From NCBI GenBank assembly GCA_035235625.1, contig CP141140.1, forward strand, positions 43,705,351-43,769,350: a stretch of DNA of 64,000 bases, given 5' to 3'. Position numbers and translations under genes: made by a program. The notes beneath the pieces are model-generated. The model did not search any database, was not told the origin of the DNA, and saw only the letters and a program-made list of their open reading frames with translations. Positions 1-13,600 of this stretch are shown here, in pieces (positions within the stretch are counted from its first letter, which is position 1; every line of letters begins with the position of its first letter). The stretch is from Saururus chinensis (lineage: Eukaryota > Streptophyta > Magnoliopsida > Piperales > Saururaceae).

Positions 1-946
1 TAATCCATTTGAACTAACTCCCAAGCCTCAAGGAGACGATCTACAAACAATAAACTCATAAGGCTCGGGCAACCAAAAACTCATGGCTCTACTTGATACC
101 ATGAATCTTCTCTACTTTGCTAAAAGGACTAGCACTTGTAGGCTAGAATGACAATAGGCACACATATCTTTAAGTGTCATACATAATAGGTTGAGGCCTC
201 TACCTTTTTTGGTATGCCTAAACTTAGGATTTATTTACTCGTTATTTACACTCATCTTTCATCATGTTTCGATATTTACTTATGTTCATTATGCAAATAA
301 ATTATACCAAAATATATCTCATTAGTGATAAGAGCATTGGTGAAAATATCACTTCAAAAATATAAACCTCAATGTCATCGGTTATCCAATCGATGCATTG
401 GTGTTGGTGTCGATGGCCATCAACTTGTCGATACCCTGCGGACAATGAGTAGACAAAAGTTAGGTTCACCGACTTCATCGTCGATGTGTCGGTCATACCA
501 TCAATGTCCAGTATAACATTGAAGCACCCCTATGTGTCGGTAACTATTAATTTTTTTCTAACCATTAACACCATCATCAATATGTCGATGAATGTGTCAA
601 TGACCAAAACAAAAGAATATTGTATGTAATTATCTACTTTGAATAGGTTTTATCTTCATTGGCAAAACTATTTTGTGCACTAACGTTTTGTTGTTCCTAC
701 CAACAAAACCCAGAGAGTCATTGATGTTTCATGGCCAACCGACAATACAAAGGCAATGGCATACACAACAATACAAAGGTTACCCATGAACATGTCAGTG
801 ATGACATCAATCACATACCTAGCAAAAAAATCAAATCTATTATAATTCGAGTATTTTTAAGATACCTATAAATTAGTGGGTTTGACATACTAGGTAACAC
901 AAACACACATGAAGCCCATGAGAGCCTCTCAAGTGCATACTATGGT
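1..946. other. intergenic, no gene recognised
   Basis: AT-rich sequence without a convincing reading frame. Between about 370 and 830 there are many GTCGATG/GTCGGT/CATCGAC words, which look like old repeat remains, but I could not assign them to a family. Confidence 0.4.
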
Positions 947-2529
947 TGTAACACCCTTGTTTTTAACTTCCATTTAGTAATATTTATAATTGCATTTCGG
1001 CCCAAGTAGGTAGGTATGTGGATAAGTGGTTAAATGGGTACTCAATGTAGGATCAGTAAGTTTTAATGTTTTCTTATTAGTGTAAAGTTCCTTGTTTTCA
1101 GTTTGTTATGATTTTATTTGTGTGATGGGTTGGTTTAAGAATGTATTTTCTTGGGTTTATTTTAATTTTTAGTGAGAAAAAATTATTGTCTAGCTTAAAT
1201 CATCAAGTGTCACACTAATTGTATCAAATTGTCATTAAATTTCATAATTAAGGAAGTGGTCCCCACCCTAGGAACCTTATCCATCTCAGGTGGTGTGCCA
1301 TCTTCTTGAAGTGCCAACCCTCAATTGACTTGTTAAATGCGCTTGGGCTTGGTAAAAATTATTTTTGGGTCCATTCCATACATATGGGTTTGTTTATTTC
1401 CTTACTAGGCCAATTTCTAGCACAATAACTTACCCTAACTCTAAGTAGAAACTTTAACCTCTTTTCACATTTGGGAAGGACTAAGATTGGGAGGCTTGAA
1501 GAGCTCCACCCCCATTACCAAGAAGGAAAATCCAATCTAAGGTAAAACCATCTAAGCACTACCATGTTTGCTTTAATTTTTACCCTAAAATCCCATGTTT
1601 CTTTCCTCACAAATGGGATTCTAGGTCTCTTTCTTATCAAGTTCATTTTTTTAACATGATTAGAAACCCTAGGTTCATATTCATTGTTCCTACCCTTTAA
1701 ATTTTCGTTTTTGACAAAAGAGGGTCTTAGATCTACCGTCTATTTGTGAGTTTGAGTCTATTTTTTGTGGAAACGTTGGATTTTTGCTTAGGGCTGATGA
1801 ACCCTTAATTATTAGGTAGGAATTCTCTAAGCTTTAGCAGAGAATCAATGGTCTACAATCTTGTTTAAGGTAACTAATTTTATTTGATAAGGTTTTATTT
1901 ACATTAACACCATGTTTCTGAATGAAATCATGTTCTTAAAGAATTAATATAACTTGAATTGGTTTTAGTCTCTATTTTGGATTCATGACTATGTTTTAGA
2001 CAGTTTTACTTTGAGTTTTACTCTCAAAGTTTTTTTAGAAGTAGATTATCATGTCTAGATCGCATTCCTAATTTCTTGGATTTTCTCAAAATAATATGTA
2101 TATATTATATTCTTCGGGATATGCATTGCACATTAAAATAATTTTCTGTTTATGTGTTTAGAAGTAGGTTTAGGAATGGAAACGTATGATTTTTATTTCC
2201 TTCTTTTTCTTATGGATTGATTTATGTGTCGTGAGTATGCTGTAAATATTTCATGTAATTTGGAGCATGGTAAGTCAATGGAATAGTCATAAATTTGAAG
2301 GTTAATAGCTCTGGTCAATTTACGCAACCTCGTTAATTAAATAACAAAAATTATTTTTTGTACTTATTTATATTATAATTAAAACTATGATGTAGTTTTT
2401 ATAAATTTTTATTTTAATTAGAATTTATTTACTATTTTTCCTAAAATGTACGAGTTATATGTTGTGATTATGCTAAAATATCTACTTAAGCTAGTATGGG
2501 GATAAATTAATATATGCATAATTTTAAGT

Positions 2530-2865
2530 TAGATTTTGATGATTTCTTCATGAGTAATTCATGTCACTAGTAGAGTATGACCATGCTGAAGTAGGAATGC
2601 TTACACATGTTATATTAATTAGGTATGAACTATGTTATACATGTTTTAACTTATTTTTGAACATGACTATGTAAGTTTATGCTAAGTATGATGCCCTACT
2701 TATCTTTGAGCTGGATTTGGATCATTTCTTCATGTTTATCTAATAACTCCAATAGATTATAACCATAATGAAGTATGAATCTTGCATACATGCCATATTA
2801 ATTATGTATGAACCATGTTCCGCATGTTTATCATATATGTTTAGGTTTACTTATGCATATATGAC
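2530..2865. repeat. diverged tandem duplication, period about 180 bp
   Basis: The segment at about 2530-2690 (GATTTCTTCATGAG..., then CATGCTGAAGTAGGAATG) is repeated in diverged form at about 2708-2865 (CATTTCTTCATG..., then CATAATGAAGTATGAATC). It lies inside the long LTR-like sequence. Confidence 0.6.
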
Positions 2866-3327
2866 CCCATTTGCCACATATAGACCATGTTTTATGCATA
2901 ATAAAACTGATTAGGGTATGATTACTTATGCCTACATATGCCTAGCATTGCTCGCATATATATATCATGTTCCATACATCATGAAAATAATTTGTTAAGC
3001 CATGATTAAGCAATATGGTGTCGTAGTTATTTGGATTTGTCATATTGGAGATTAATCACCGATTTTCCATCCAATTGGCGGGTGCCTCTGCCCTATGGGT
3101 AGGGTTTTGCATTCCCTCGAGGATGTGTTTCCTCCCGAGGTGAGAAGAGCTAAATGTAATAATGAGATAAACTATTGTGACTTTTTGGACTTGAGAATCC
3201 AAGTTGGTTTGTTCGTGTAGACCGGCTTACTAGGGGCACTTCTAGTTAGGATTTGCCCAAATTTCTTTAGTCTTCCTTTTCAAGATTTTGGCTGTCTTTT
3301 TTAGGCTTTGGTCATAGTGAGCAGGTT

Positions 3328-5270
3328 TGTAACGACCCGTTTTCCGGTTATGCTTGGGGGTTAAGGGTAATTTGGTAATTTAAGATCAGTATTAGGGGGT
3401 TTCATCAGGTAAAATCCTCATATCCTACTAGAGCTTTGAGTAACGAGTGTAATGAATCGAAGAACACGCAAAACGGAGGCTGGGAGCTAAAGCTACGCAC
3501 CTTAGGAAGCGTGCCACATGGGCGGGGCCCACTCGAAAAGAGTGGGATAACCTACCTATGTGTGGTCTTATTCTGAAGGGCTCGTTGAAACGAGTCCATC
3601 GGTACGTAGAATGCACGATTTCGACTTCGGGGTAAGAAGATATCGCGCGTTGAAGTTTAGATACTTTTGGATTAAAATAATATGGGAAAATATTATTTTA
3701 ATCATGTAAGACAAAATAGCTGGCATCATTGTGATGCTAGCGGCTAATGTCAGCCACACCAGCTGATGCGCGTTGCGGGCAGACTCCCGCACGATGCGCG
3801 GGAGCTGCGTGGTGAGCCCGCGCAGCGCGGGCGCAACCGCGCCCTGTGAGCACATAGTACGGTCGAGCACTTCATGCGTGTGGCCAGCGCGTCGCATGCC
3901 GCGCAGGCGCGTGATGTGTGGTGCGCACTGCTCGGGGGCGTTTCATACGCCCTCGGCTTCTCCCCTATAAATACCGATTCTGTTTCATTTTCCGGGGAAG
4001 TTTTCCGATTCGTTCGGTGTCTGTTTTCTTCCGCTCTTGAGGCGTTCCTAGCTAATGCGAAGGTGATCTATGCAATGGCATGGTCCATTCCTCGAGTTGG
4101 TGCTCCTATAAGGGAGGAATGACCAGGGGCAAGAGGAGGCTCTGTTCGCCACCCTCCTACCCCAAGAGAGAGAGAGACGGCCCGGAGAGAGAGGAGGCTC
4201 CGTCCTCCGTTACCAGGCCAGATCAAGAGAAGTGGCCCGATGTATGGGAGGCTCCGTTCTGCATTGAAGGGCCATGGCGTTTGAGGAACACCCTGAGTAG
4301 GAGAGGTTCTGTCCGCCGCTCACGGGCGCAGAAAACAAGAAGTCTCCGGGAAAAGGGAGAGTTGGTTGGGTCGTCTTTCGGTGCAAGGCAATGAACGTAT
4401 GGAGGCTAGAAGAGGCTCTATCCGCTGTCTCCAGATCTGAAGGGTTGGACGCCCAGAAATAAGCATCCCGAATACCGCTATTTTGTGAGACATCAGGGGA
4501 GTAAGAGTTTCTTACCTCCTATTTTAATTATATAACGACATGTGCTAGTTATGATGTGTGCTATGCTATGATCCATATGCTTGTTATGCTTATATGCCAT
4601 GATGTGTTCTGTCTCGCTTTGGGTTAGAGAGAGACGTGTTGTGTGTGTGTTCGGTCTCGGCTCACTGATAAAGCGAGAGCTATGATTGTGTTTTGTCTCA
4701 CTCTATATGGAGCAAGGCGTGCAATGCGTGCGGTCTCGGCTAAGTGATATAGCGAGACGTGTGATGCATGTGGTCTTGGCTCAGTGATGGAGCGAGACAT
4801 GTGAATGTGATGGTCTTGCTCTGGGATAGAGTGAGGCATGTTGTGGTGGTCGTGTGGTGCTCGTCTCTATGATAGAGCGAGATGTGTGTTGCCGGTGTTT
4901 TATCGGGTTTTTGTATAACTCCGATTAAATAGTTGGAGATACATATTTTATATGTATGTGTTTTTGGTATGCTGGTTGTATGTAGTAGCCAATAGGCAAA
5001 ACTACGTCCGGATCCGATCGTATGGGAGTAACATCGTGGATGTTATCCAATATGTACGTAGGCAACCAACGGCAAGGCAACGTTGGCCTGGTCCGAATTA
5101 GTTATATAATTAGGTCAGTTCTTGCCTACGCACAATGGAGCGCTAGTTCCGTAGCGCGTAGAGGAATGAGAAGACTCTCGCACTCAGAGTGTGCCGCTCC
5201 CGGTTCTGGGTTTGGTTTTTATCATTTTCGGACCCCCGGCCCAGGTCGGTTTTCAGGTCGGGGCATCACA
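3328..5270 (+). mobile_element. solo LTR, family A, 1,943 bp, TSD AGGTT
   Basis: It begins TGTAACGACCCG and ends GGTCGGGGCATCACA (TG...CA). It is flanked by identical 5-bp duplications AGGTT at 3323-3327 and 5271-5275, so its borders are exact. A TATA box (CCCCTATAAATACC) lies at about 3961-3974, after a GC-rich tract with ORF-like stretches that are not genes. A second, inverted copy of the family (1,913 bp) is at 58399-60311. No primer site or coding region adjoins it, so it is a solo LTR left by LTR-LTR recombination, nested in the older LTR-like sequence. Confidence 0.88.
4610..4885. repeat. minisatellite inside solo LTR A
   Basis: Six or so diverged units contain GTCTCGGCTCAGTGATAGAG / CGAGACGTGTGATG. 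Related units occur on the opposite strand at about 58850-58960 in the second family-A LTR, so the array belongs to the LTR family. Confidence 0.6.
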
Positions 5271-5299
5271 AGGTTGATTTTTCTATTATGAGACATTCA

Positions 5300-5420
5300 T
5301 CATACTATTTACACATATTGTGTATGGATTATATGCTCGTTTACACAAGTTATGTGTAGCAATAACAATGCTTATGTCTACACATGTTGTGTATGAATTA
5401 AAATTATGAAGGATGTGTAT
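5300..5420. repeat. short palindromic minisatellite of the long LTR family
   Basis: Three units carry inverted TTTACACA/TGTGTA arms around 3-5 bases. The same unit, better preserved, forms the 44-bp array at about 47543-47860 on the other strand. Confidence 0.5.
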
Positions 5421-6184
5421 CAATTATGAGACTTGATCAAGTAGGATGTATATGAAATGTGATACTGGATCATACAAGATGTGAATGAATTGTGATCATG
5501 CAGGATGTTTATGGATATGTTCATTAAATGCATAGGTTGTGTGTATGCGATTATGAGATATTAATGAGACCATGATGCACAAGTGTCATTTAAAGATATG
5601 TGATGCATGAATGAGATTTCCACAGGTTGTACATGTGAGGGAATGGATGTGCTCTTTTGTTATTAACACCAGTTTGTATGATGTTTATGTTATGATTCTT
5701 CAGCATTATGTATTGGTGTTAATGTGAGCTTTATGTTTTCAAAACTCTTACTAAGCTACACTCACCCTCTTTTGTGAATTTTGTTTTAATGCTGCATAGT
5801 ATTGTCATGCAGGTGCTCAAAATCATCTCTTATATGAGTGTGGAGACCATGAATAGAAACATGGAGTGTGGGATAGTTCTCATGCAATGTGATAGACATA
5901 TATTTATGACTTATGTTAGTACTTTGTTTTGATGCATGTTATGGATGACATATGTGTTGCCAATTAAGGCTTGAGACTATTTATGTTACTTTGAGAATAT
6001 GTGGGTATGTGATGGACTAAGATACTTTAATTAATTTGTTTATTCTTCCATTAATTATTTTTGCACAAAATGGAGTGTTGTCTACCTAGATCTAGCCCGT
6101 GTTGGTTAGCTTTCAGCTTCGTTACGTCTTCATCACCTCTCTTTATACCAGGTTCTAGTCAAGGAGGAGAGACAGGGTGTGAAA

Positions 6185-7629
6185 CGTGAGCCACAGTTGG
6201 GCAAGGATGCTACAAAACAATATGTCAGCTTGTCTAGGAGTCAAATGTGGGCTCAAAGTTGAGAAGATAGCCCTAATCACCTTAATTTGATTTGGAAACT
6301 CAATATTTAGTACAATTGGATGCTGATTGGCTAGGGACGGGATGATATCTAATCAAGTTGAGATGTTTTCAAACATAAGGAGGTGCCAACCCCTTATTCA
6401 CCCCATGCCAATCTGACCTCTCCCCACATCTCCCTCTCTCATCTTTGCCCTCTCTCCTCCTCTTTCACCTCCGTCCTCCATCTCTCTCCCTCTTCTCATC
6501 TCTTGCCTTTCTCTTCCTCCTCTCTTCTCTTTTCTTTTGTTTTGAAGATTCAACCATTGAAACAACTAGAAAGCCCCAAAACCTTGATTTACCACCATTG
6601 GAGCATCAACTTGGATCTCTTCTCAACTTGGTTGTTGACATAAATGACTGATTTGTACGTTTAGAATATTTATCTAGGTGAGGAAATTTGTTTTCCTTCA
6701 ATCTCTACAATTTGGTGTTGTTCTTTGGATTTGGCACCTATGATACAAACTAGGGGTTACGAAAGAAGGGATTTGTGCATCAAGTTGGGGATTTGGATTT
6801 TCTTGAAAAGTTAATTGATCCACACCCTTTGTGTTTTATGCTTAGATTGGATTAATTCTAGCATTTTAAATGTTTATCAAAAGAAATGATTTTTATGCAT
6901 GCTTTTCATGAATCCATGACTCATTGCTATTTGGGAAAAAGATTTATTTAATGATCTTGCTGATTCTAAGTTGTAGTCTCCATGTTGAATCATATTATAT
7001 CATGCCATATTGTTCTTCTTTGTTGAGATTATGTTTTGCAATTGATTAGGGTTTTTCTTCTCTCCAACCAAATTTTGTTTTCTATGCACGTCTATTTTTG
7101 GCTAGATTGGTTTGTGCCTTTCTTGTTAGAATTTTGACTAACAGTTCTTTGAGAGTCAGTAGAACCTAAAAAAAAGGTTTCTTTTCCCAAAACCCATTTT
7201 TTGCCAATAGGTATTGTCTTGGGTTTTTTATATTATTTTAGGCCTTTTCCTTTGCAATTTCAACTTAGGAAAATTACTAGAATAGCATTTTTGTGTCTAA
7301 TGTTAACATGAATGTTTCTTGGATTTTCTTATCCAACCCTATTTAATAGATTTTATGTAAGACGTGTTGGTAATAATTAACAATTTTGTGATTATGCACT
7401 AAAATGCATTTTTAGTATTAAATAAATGTTTTTTTCTTCCAAAACGCTTGTGAGTACAATTCTATGAGTTCTCTGCCTCTTGTAAAAGTCATGATAATTT
7501 TAGCTTAGTTTCTTTTTGTATTATGGTCTCTTAATTCCGATAGCACTAGGAATCTTACATAGTGCAGTAATTCCAAAATTCTTAAATAATTACTTTTTGT
7601 GGTCAAACTAATATGTCAATTTAATTGTG
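6185..7629. other. non-coding, CT-rich leader-like sequence
   Basis: About 1.4 kb without a recognised gene. The tract at 6420-6545 is strongly CT-rich and gives proline/serine-rich ORFs that I do not regard as genes. Its style (CT-rich tract, then GTGAGG donor-like sequence near 6678) recalls the leader of an LTR retroelement, but no LTR ends were found. Confidence 0.3.
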
Positions 7630-8220
7630 TCATGAACTACTTGTGCCCTTAACTGCGCTTGCCATATACGATGTCAAAACCTCCAACACAGCCATGATTT
7701 TGTCAAGCTTGAGATAGCTGGCTGTTGCAGGAGGATCGGCCTTCAGGCTGTTCGCAGATGCTGATGCTGGTACCTCCTTCTCCAGATTAACCTTGAGAAC
7801 AACAGTAGCTTGTTTACCTCGAGCCATGGCCGGGGATCGTAAAAGCTCCGATACCAATGATGTGCCCGATACAAGCACAATCGGTACCTAGGAGAATTAC
7901 ACAGGGAAAGGGGAGAAACTGGAATACTTCAATTGCATAACTTCAAAATAGAGAGGATCACCCCATATAGGGGACGACAAATCCCCTAGGGAGTTGTGCC
8001 AACCCAACCCAAGGCTGGCCCAATTCCCTAGGAGCGCATGCCAGTTAGTGGTTCAGCTAGCCCAGACCACTAACTGAACCAACCCGTTTTACATCTCAAT
8101 ATCTAAAATACTAAACTATTACAATAATAAATCGTTCAATGCAACTAGGAAAACAATAAAGTAAAGTCTAGGGTAAAAGTCCTCTGCGAGACTGGTCGAG
8201 TTTGGTCATCGTGCACAATA
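7630..8220 (-). mobile_element. LTR-retroelement stub: LTR end, primer site, start of gag
   Basis: On the minus strand an LTR-like end (...TCGGGCACA) is followed by TGGTATCGGAGC (plus 7845-7856), one base off the plant iMet primer-binding consensus. An ATG at 7827 opens a 65-codon frame beginning MARGKQATVVLKVNLEKE and running to a stop at 7630. This is the usual 5'LTR-PBS-gag order. The reading frame looks like the N-terminus of a gag protein but carries no diagnostic domain. The rest of the element is missing; the Athila-like pol sequence starts near 8225. Copia or gypsy cannot be decided. Confidence 0.5.
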
Positions 8221-8224
8221 GTTA

Positions 8225-10690
8225 AAGTTACTCGATGTGGGTATTATTTACCCACTTTTAGATAGCTTTTAGCCATGTTCAAGTTGTTCCCAAGAAATCC
8301 GGAATCAATGTAGTCAAGAATGATAATAATGAATTAGTCCCAACTAGAATGACTACTAGTTGGCGAGTTTGTATTGACTACAGAAAATTAAACTCAGCAC
8401 AAGGAAGGATTACTTTCCCTTTCCATTCACTAACTAGATGCTTGAGAGGTTAGCTAGACATGGTATTTATTGCTTTTTAGATGGTTACTATGGTTATAAC
8501 CAAATTCCTATTGCACCTAAAGATCAAGAAAATACCACATTTACTTGTCCTTTTGGGACATTTACCTATAGGAGAATGCCTTTTAGACTCCACAATGCAC
8601 TCGCCACTTTTCAGCTATGCATGATGGGCATCTTCTCTAATATGGTAGAATGTTTTATTGAGGTGTTTATAGATGATTTATCTATATTTGGAAACTCTTT
8701 TGAGGAATGATTACAACATCTGACATTAGTGTTAATTAGATGCAGAGAAAATAATCTTGTCTTCAATTGGGAATATTGTCATTTCATGGTTTATAAAGGA
8801 ATTGTTCTTGGGCATGTAGTTTCTAAGGATGGCATTGAGGTTGACAAGGCTAAGATTAATTTGATTTCTAGCCTTCCACTGCCATATACAGTGAAAGAAG
8901 TCAGGTCTTTCTTAGGACATGCAGAGTTTTATCGTAGGTTCATTAAAGACTTTAGCAAGATTACCCAATCATTGTGCAATTTACTTGCAAAAGATTCCTC
9001 TTTTGTCTTTAATGATGACTATTTACAAGCTTTTGAGAAGCTTAAGAAATTATTGACTTCCGCACTATCATTCAACCACCTAATTAGAAGGTTCCATTTG
9101 AGATTATGTGTTATGCTTCTGATTGTGCAGTCGGAGCTAATTTGGGGCAAAGAGTACACAAATTACCCCATGTCATTTACTATGCCAATGGGACCCTAAA
9201 TGATTCCCAACTCAATTATTCAACAACTAAGAAAGAACTATTAGTTGTTGTCTTTGATTTAGAGAAATTTAGGTCTCACCTTATAGGATCCAAGGTGATC
9301 TTTTTGGATCATGCAACATTGAGATATCTTCTTTCCAAGAAAGATGCTAAACCTCATTTGATTAGATGAATCCTTCTGGTACAAGACTTTGAAATTAGAG
9401 ATAAGAAAGGTTCTAAGAATGTGCTAGAAGATCACTTGTCTAAGCTAGTTTCTGAGTCTATTGAGGAGTCTTCACCCTTTAATGAGTCATTCCTTGATGA
9501 GTAGTTATTGTTAGTATCTCAGTACCCTTGGTATGCAGGTATTGCCAACTATCTTGTCATAGGTCAAATTCCTAGTGAGTGGACAAAGCAAGATAGAACA
9601 AAATTTTTAGCTAAGGTTAGACAATTCTTTTGGGATGTTCCATATTTATTCAAGTATTGTCCTGATCAAATCACTAGGAGATATGTTCCTGATAATGAGC
9701 AACATAGTGTCCTCTCCTTTTGTCCTTTTCAAGTGTGTGGTGGATATTTTAGCGCTAAGAAGATCACTGCAATGTGCTTTCTATTGGCCCACACTTTTTT
9801 ATGATACCCACCAATTCTGTAAAGCTTGTGAGCGTTGTCAAAAGTTAGGTGGAATCTCTTGTCAAAAAATGATGCCCCTTAACCCCATTTTGATTGTTGA
9901 ACTTTTTTATGTGTGGAGAATTTATTTCATGGACCCATTTCCCCCATATTTTGGTAACTTGTTTATCCTTGTCGTTGTAGACTATGTTATCAAATGGGTT
10001 GAAGTTGTACCATGCAAGACAAATGACCATAAAGTTGTGGTCAAGTTATTGAAAGAAAACATTTTTTCTCGCTTTGGTACACCTCGAGCATCCTTAGTGA
10101 TGGAGGTAGTCATTTTTGTAATAAGGCATTTGAGTCTTTGCTAAAGAAAACTCATAAAGTGGCTACACCCTATCATCCCAAGACTAGTGGACAAGTTGAG
10201 GTCTTTAATAGAAAAATTAAACACACATTAGAGAAAATGGTAAAGCCAGATTGCAAAGATTGGTCTCTAAGATTGATAGATGTTCTTTGGGCTTATCATA
10301 CTACTTTTAGAACTCCCATTGAGATGTCACCATATAGGCTTGTCTATGGCAAAGCCAGTCACTTGTTTGTAGAATTGAAAAATTAAATCTTTTAATTTTT
10401 CTTTCGATGAGACTATCTCACATAGAAAGCTTCAATTTAATGAGTTAGAAGAGATCCAGAATGATGCTTATGAAAGTGATAAATTTTATAAGGATTGAAT
10501 GAAGGTGTTCCATGATAAAATGATTCTTAGAAAATATTTAGAACCCTCTCAAAAGGTTGTTGGACTAGTCCCTTCATTGAGAAGACAGTCTGTCCTTATG
10601 GGACGGTTGAAATTGAGGACCCAAGTAATGGTAATATTTTTAAAGTTAATGGTCAAAGATTAAAGTCATACTTCGAATTTGTTCCAATAA
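8225..10690 (+). pseudogene. Athila-like Ty3/gypsy pol: RT, RNase H, integrase (broken)
   Basis: Domains follow the Ty3/gypsy order. A pre-RT segment (DVGIIYP, VVPKKSGI, WRVCIDYRKLN) lies at about 8225-8420. The RT core has FCLDGYYGYNQIPIAP-like text, TCPFGTFTYRRMPF and the active-site box VFIDDLSIFG near 8665. RNase H with the [10 protein letters not shown] and [11 protein letters not shown] motifs runs to about 9480. The integrase has a zinc-finger CKACERCQK near 9830, core Asp in YFMDPFPP, and GQVEVFNRK near 10195. The integrase C-terminus, with KVNGQRLK-like text, reaches about 10690. Frameshifts near 8425 and 9190 and stops (8708, 9367, 9502, 10142, 10384) break it. The second core Asp motif (SDGG in relatives) is degraded. 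The wording matches the Athila/Tat branch. gag and protease are absent. Confidence 0.85.
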
Positions 10691-13600
10691 ACTTAACACT
10701 TGTAGGAGGGAATCCATAGTTTTAGTGTCATTTTTTTATTTCTTTCGTTAGTGTGTTCTTTTATAAGTGGCGGTGCTCTACTTTAGGTTTGGGGGTGATA
10801 TTCTTACATGCATTTTTTTCTTTATCTAGCATGAGTTTTGTTAGTTTTTTGTTTTCTTTCCACCATCATTTATAGATTCTAACAGCGTGCAACACTATAG
10901 GTACTATCTTTCTTACCACTCTTCTTCTTTTACTTGTCATTGTAGTATTTATTTTTTTAACATTGCGGATAATGTCGAGTATAGGTTTGGGGGTGTAGAA
11001 AATGTTTTTCCATAGTGTATGTGTCCTGGTTATTTTATTATCGTGAGATGAATAAATTTGAAAAAATTGAAAAAAAAATATTTTGATTTAAGTTTATTGT
11101 TTTGGGCTATTTACATTGATGTTTCTTTTAGACATCTTAGTGGATATCATTGAATATAAGTAATTGTTTTCTTATGAGATTAAAACTTTGATATGATATA
11201 GTAGTACTCAGGATATCATAATAGAGCTTTGTGCTTAACTATTCTTGTTTTGTAGATCAATCTAGGACTTTCTATCATCATAATTAAGGTTAAGTGTACA
11301 ATGTTCTAAAAACAAAAACAAAAAGAAAAAAATGAAGTAAAATAAAAAAAGGATGAATATAAATTTGAAAAGAGTGAATATAAAGTCTCTCTATTGAGTG
11401 GACCAGGTCTCGGCATGCTTTACTCAGCATAGGGTGTTTGAGTCCAAAGGTATAGTTTACTAATCCATTACATGCATAGACTTATAGCCTATTTGGTTCA
11501 ATTTATTAAATCTAAGGTGTGATTCAGCCTTGAGACACCTTGATTGGGAGTCACTGACCTAACATTTATTACATAGATCTTATAGAAAGCGTAAAAAGGC
11601 TAAGTCTTACACATATCATGTAAAATGAGCATAAAAGTTTATTAGCATATTATGTAGTTAAATCCTAAATATATTTGTCAAGTGATCTTGGATGTTTTAC
11701 TTTTTAGGGAAGGTTTTGCATGTTTCTCTATTATGATCTCTTGAGGATGAATGGATGTCATTGTCTGTTTTTTTAGTGTTAAAACCAATTGCTCAGTGGA
11801 CATGAGACATATTGAGTTGTTAGATTCATGAGATTAGGATTGTATAATTACTTGATAATGTCTATTTTTTTAAACTAGTATGCATATATGAGCACTTACC
11901 ACTAATATGAAGTTATCAGAATGAATTATTGTTTCAGAAGACAAGTTGTATTATGAATTGCACTCACTAATGATTAATTTTATTAAATGGAGTCATATGT
12001 TTAGGAGGAGCTTATTTGCAAATTTTCATAGATTTTTTATTTTTTATTTTTGAATTTTGTGGGTATATTCATTGCAAACCCTCATGAGATTATAACTCGT
12101 CTACTAATATAAGCTAGGGGTTTGAAGGTGTGTTGCATATGCTAAATGCAACGATTTCTTGCGGAAGTAGAGTAGTTTATTTTATTTTCTGTTGTTTTTT
12201 TCTATAGTTTTGCTCAAGGACTAGCAAAATATAAGTTTAGGGGTATTTTATAAAAGTATATTTTATTTATTTTACAACCTTTTTAACTTATTTTCTAGTG
12301 TAGGATTAGGTTAATTTATTGTTGATTATGGTTTATTAGTGTTAGGATAGAAATTAGTAGTTTTAGTTTGATTATTCGTTAATTTGTGTGATAGTAGTTT
12401 AGGTGTGTATTTAAATCAATCCAAATTTTTACTATTGCTACACATTTAAAATTTAATTCTTTTATGGTTTGTATGTATGACATGTTTTTTAAGGCCTTTG
12501 GACAATGCGATAAACTATTCATAACACTCTTGTCATGATTACAAGTGATTTGGATAGCTTTCCATAGACATAGGTACATTGGAAGTGGATATGGATGTGA
12601 ACAAAAGAGCTTAATGAACATAACAAAAAGCTAGACTAAAATCTAGATAGTCCAATGAACAACAACCATCTTCCCAAACATACAAATTTGGACAATTAAT
12701 TTGATGAAACTGTTCAGATTATAGAAATGTGAAGCAGTTAGGAAAAATGATGAAATCAAAATCTAAAGAGTATACAATCACAAAAATTGATTTAGGGGTT
12801 TTGTTCCTAGCTCATTTCTAGACAAGAGGGTGGTTTCAAAATTTTATTTTTGGCAAAGACAAGGAGTTTTGAGCCCCCATTAATGGATTCATTTAAGTTT
12901 TTATCTCACTAGAAAGTGTCAAAGCAGCGTAACAACAATGGATTCTCTTAGGTTCATCTGTCTTTACTAAAACCAACAAACTAGATGATTTATTAGATAG
13001 AGATGTGATGTGCAAAGAACTCTAACATGATCAGGAAACAAAGTAGAAAGAAAAAAGAACTGAACTGGAAAGAAAGGTTTCTCTCTAATTGGCCGAATTA
13101 TGAGAAGAAAATGTCCTTATTTTGGATAGATTAGGAGGCTAATGAGTTTAAAACAAGGGTGAGAGAAAAATTTCCAAGCCATGGTTTCTGTAGAAGTAAT
13201 GTTCACAAGCACTATTCATAGTTACTGTTTATGGTAATGTTCATCATTACTATTCATAGTCCTGTTTATATTACTCTAGAAAACCGTGAGCAGGGATTTT
13301 TTTGACAGGTCTTCAACGGAGAATTTGAAGGGCCAATATTTATTTTCTTTTATCTTATGTCTCTTTATTCTCCATGAATTTAATGTGTAATGTTATGTTC
13401 ACCATAAACATGGGGTTCTAAACCCATGTGCCTAAGGCTGAGATGAAATACTAATGAAGTGTGTATTAAACTCAAGTTTTATTTCTACTTTGTGGATTAA
13501 TCTTTTTTAAATTATTTCTTGTGAGTTTTCTTTTAATTATTGTGTCAACCATGTTAATTAATTTGATTATCACTAGGTGTGAATTATAACTTATGCAAAC

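Larger units (their letters stand above)
947..6184 (+). mobile_element. long LTR-like sequence, copy 1, interrupted by a solo LTR
   Basis: It starts TGTAACACCC and the proposed end reads GGGTGTGAAA, a near-complementary LTR-type pair (the expected final CA is lost). Excluding the 1.95-kb insertion at 3328-5270 it is about 3.3 kb. The same sequence recurs inverted at about 46964-49773. Shared landmarks are the GGAAGTGGnCCCCA block near 1250, the AATTTGTTAAGCCATGATTA block near 2990, the TTTACACA...TGTGTA minisatellite near 5310, and the 'GGTGTTAATGTGAGCTTTATG' type block near 5715. No coding sequence is visible. No target duplication was found at these ends, so the boundaries are tentative. 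It is probably an old solo LTR or LTR relic. Confidence 0.5.

Noticed and set aside
3428..4394. ORFs on both strands at 3.4-4.4 kb
   Set aside because: They lie inside the solo LTR with exact target duplications, are antisense to each other, and match no family.
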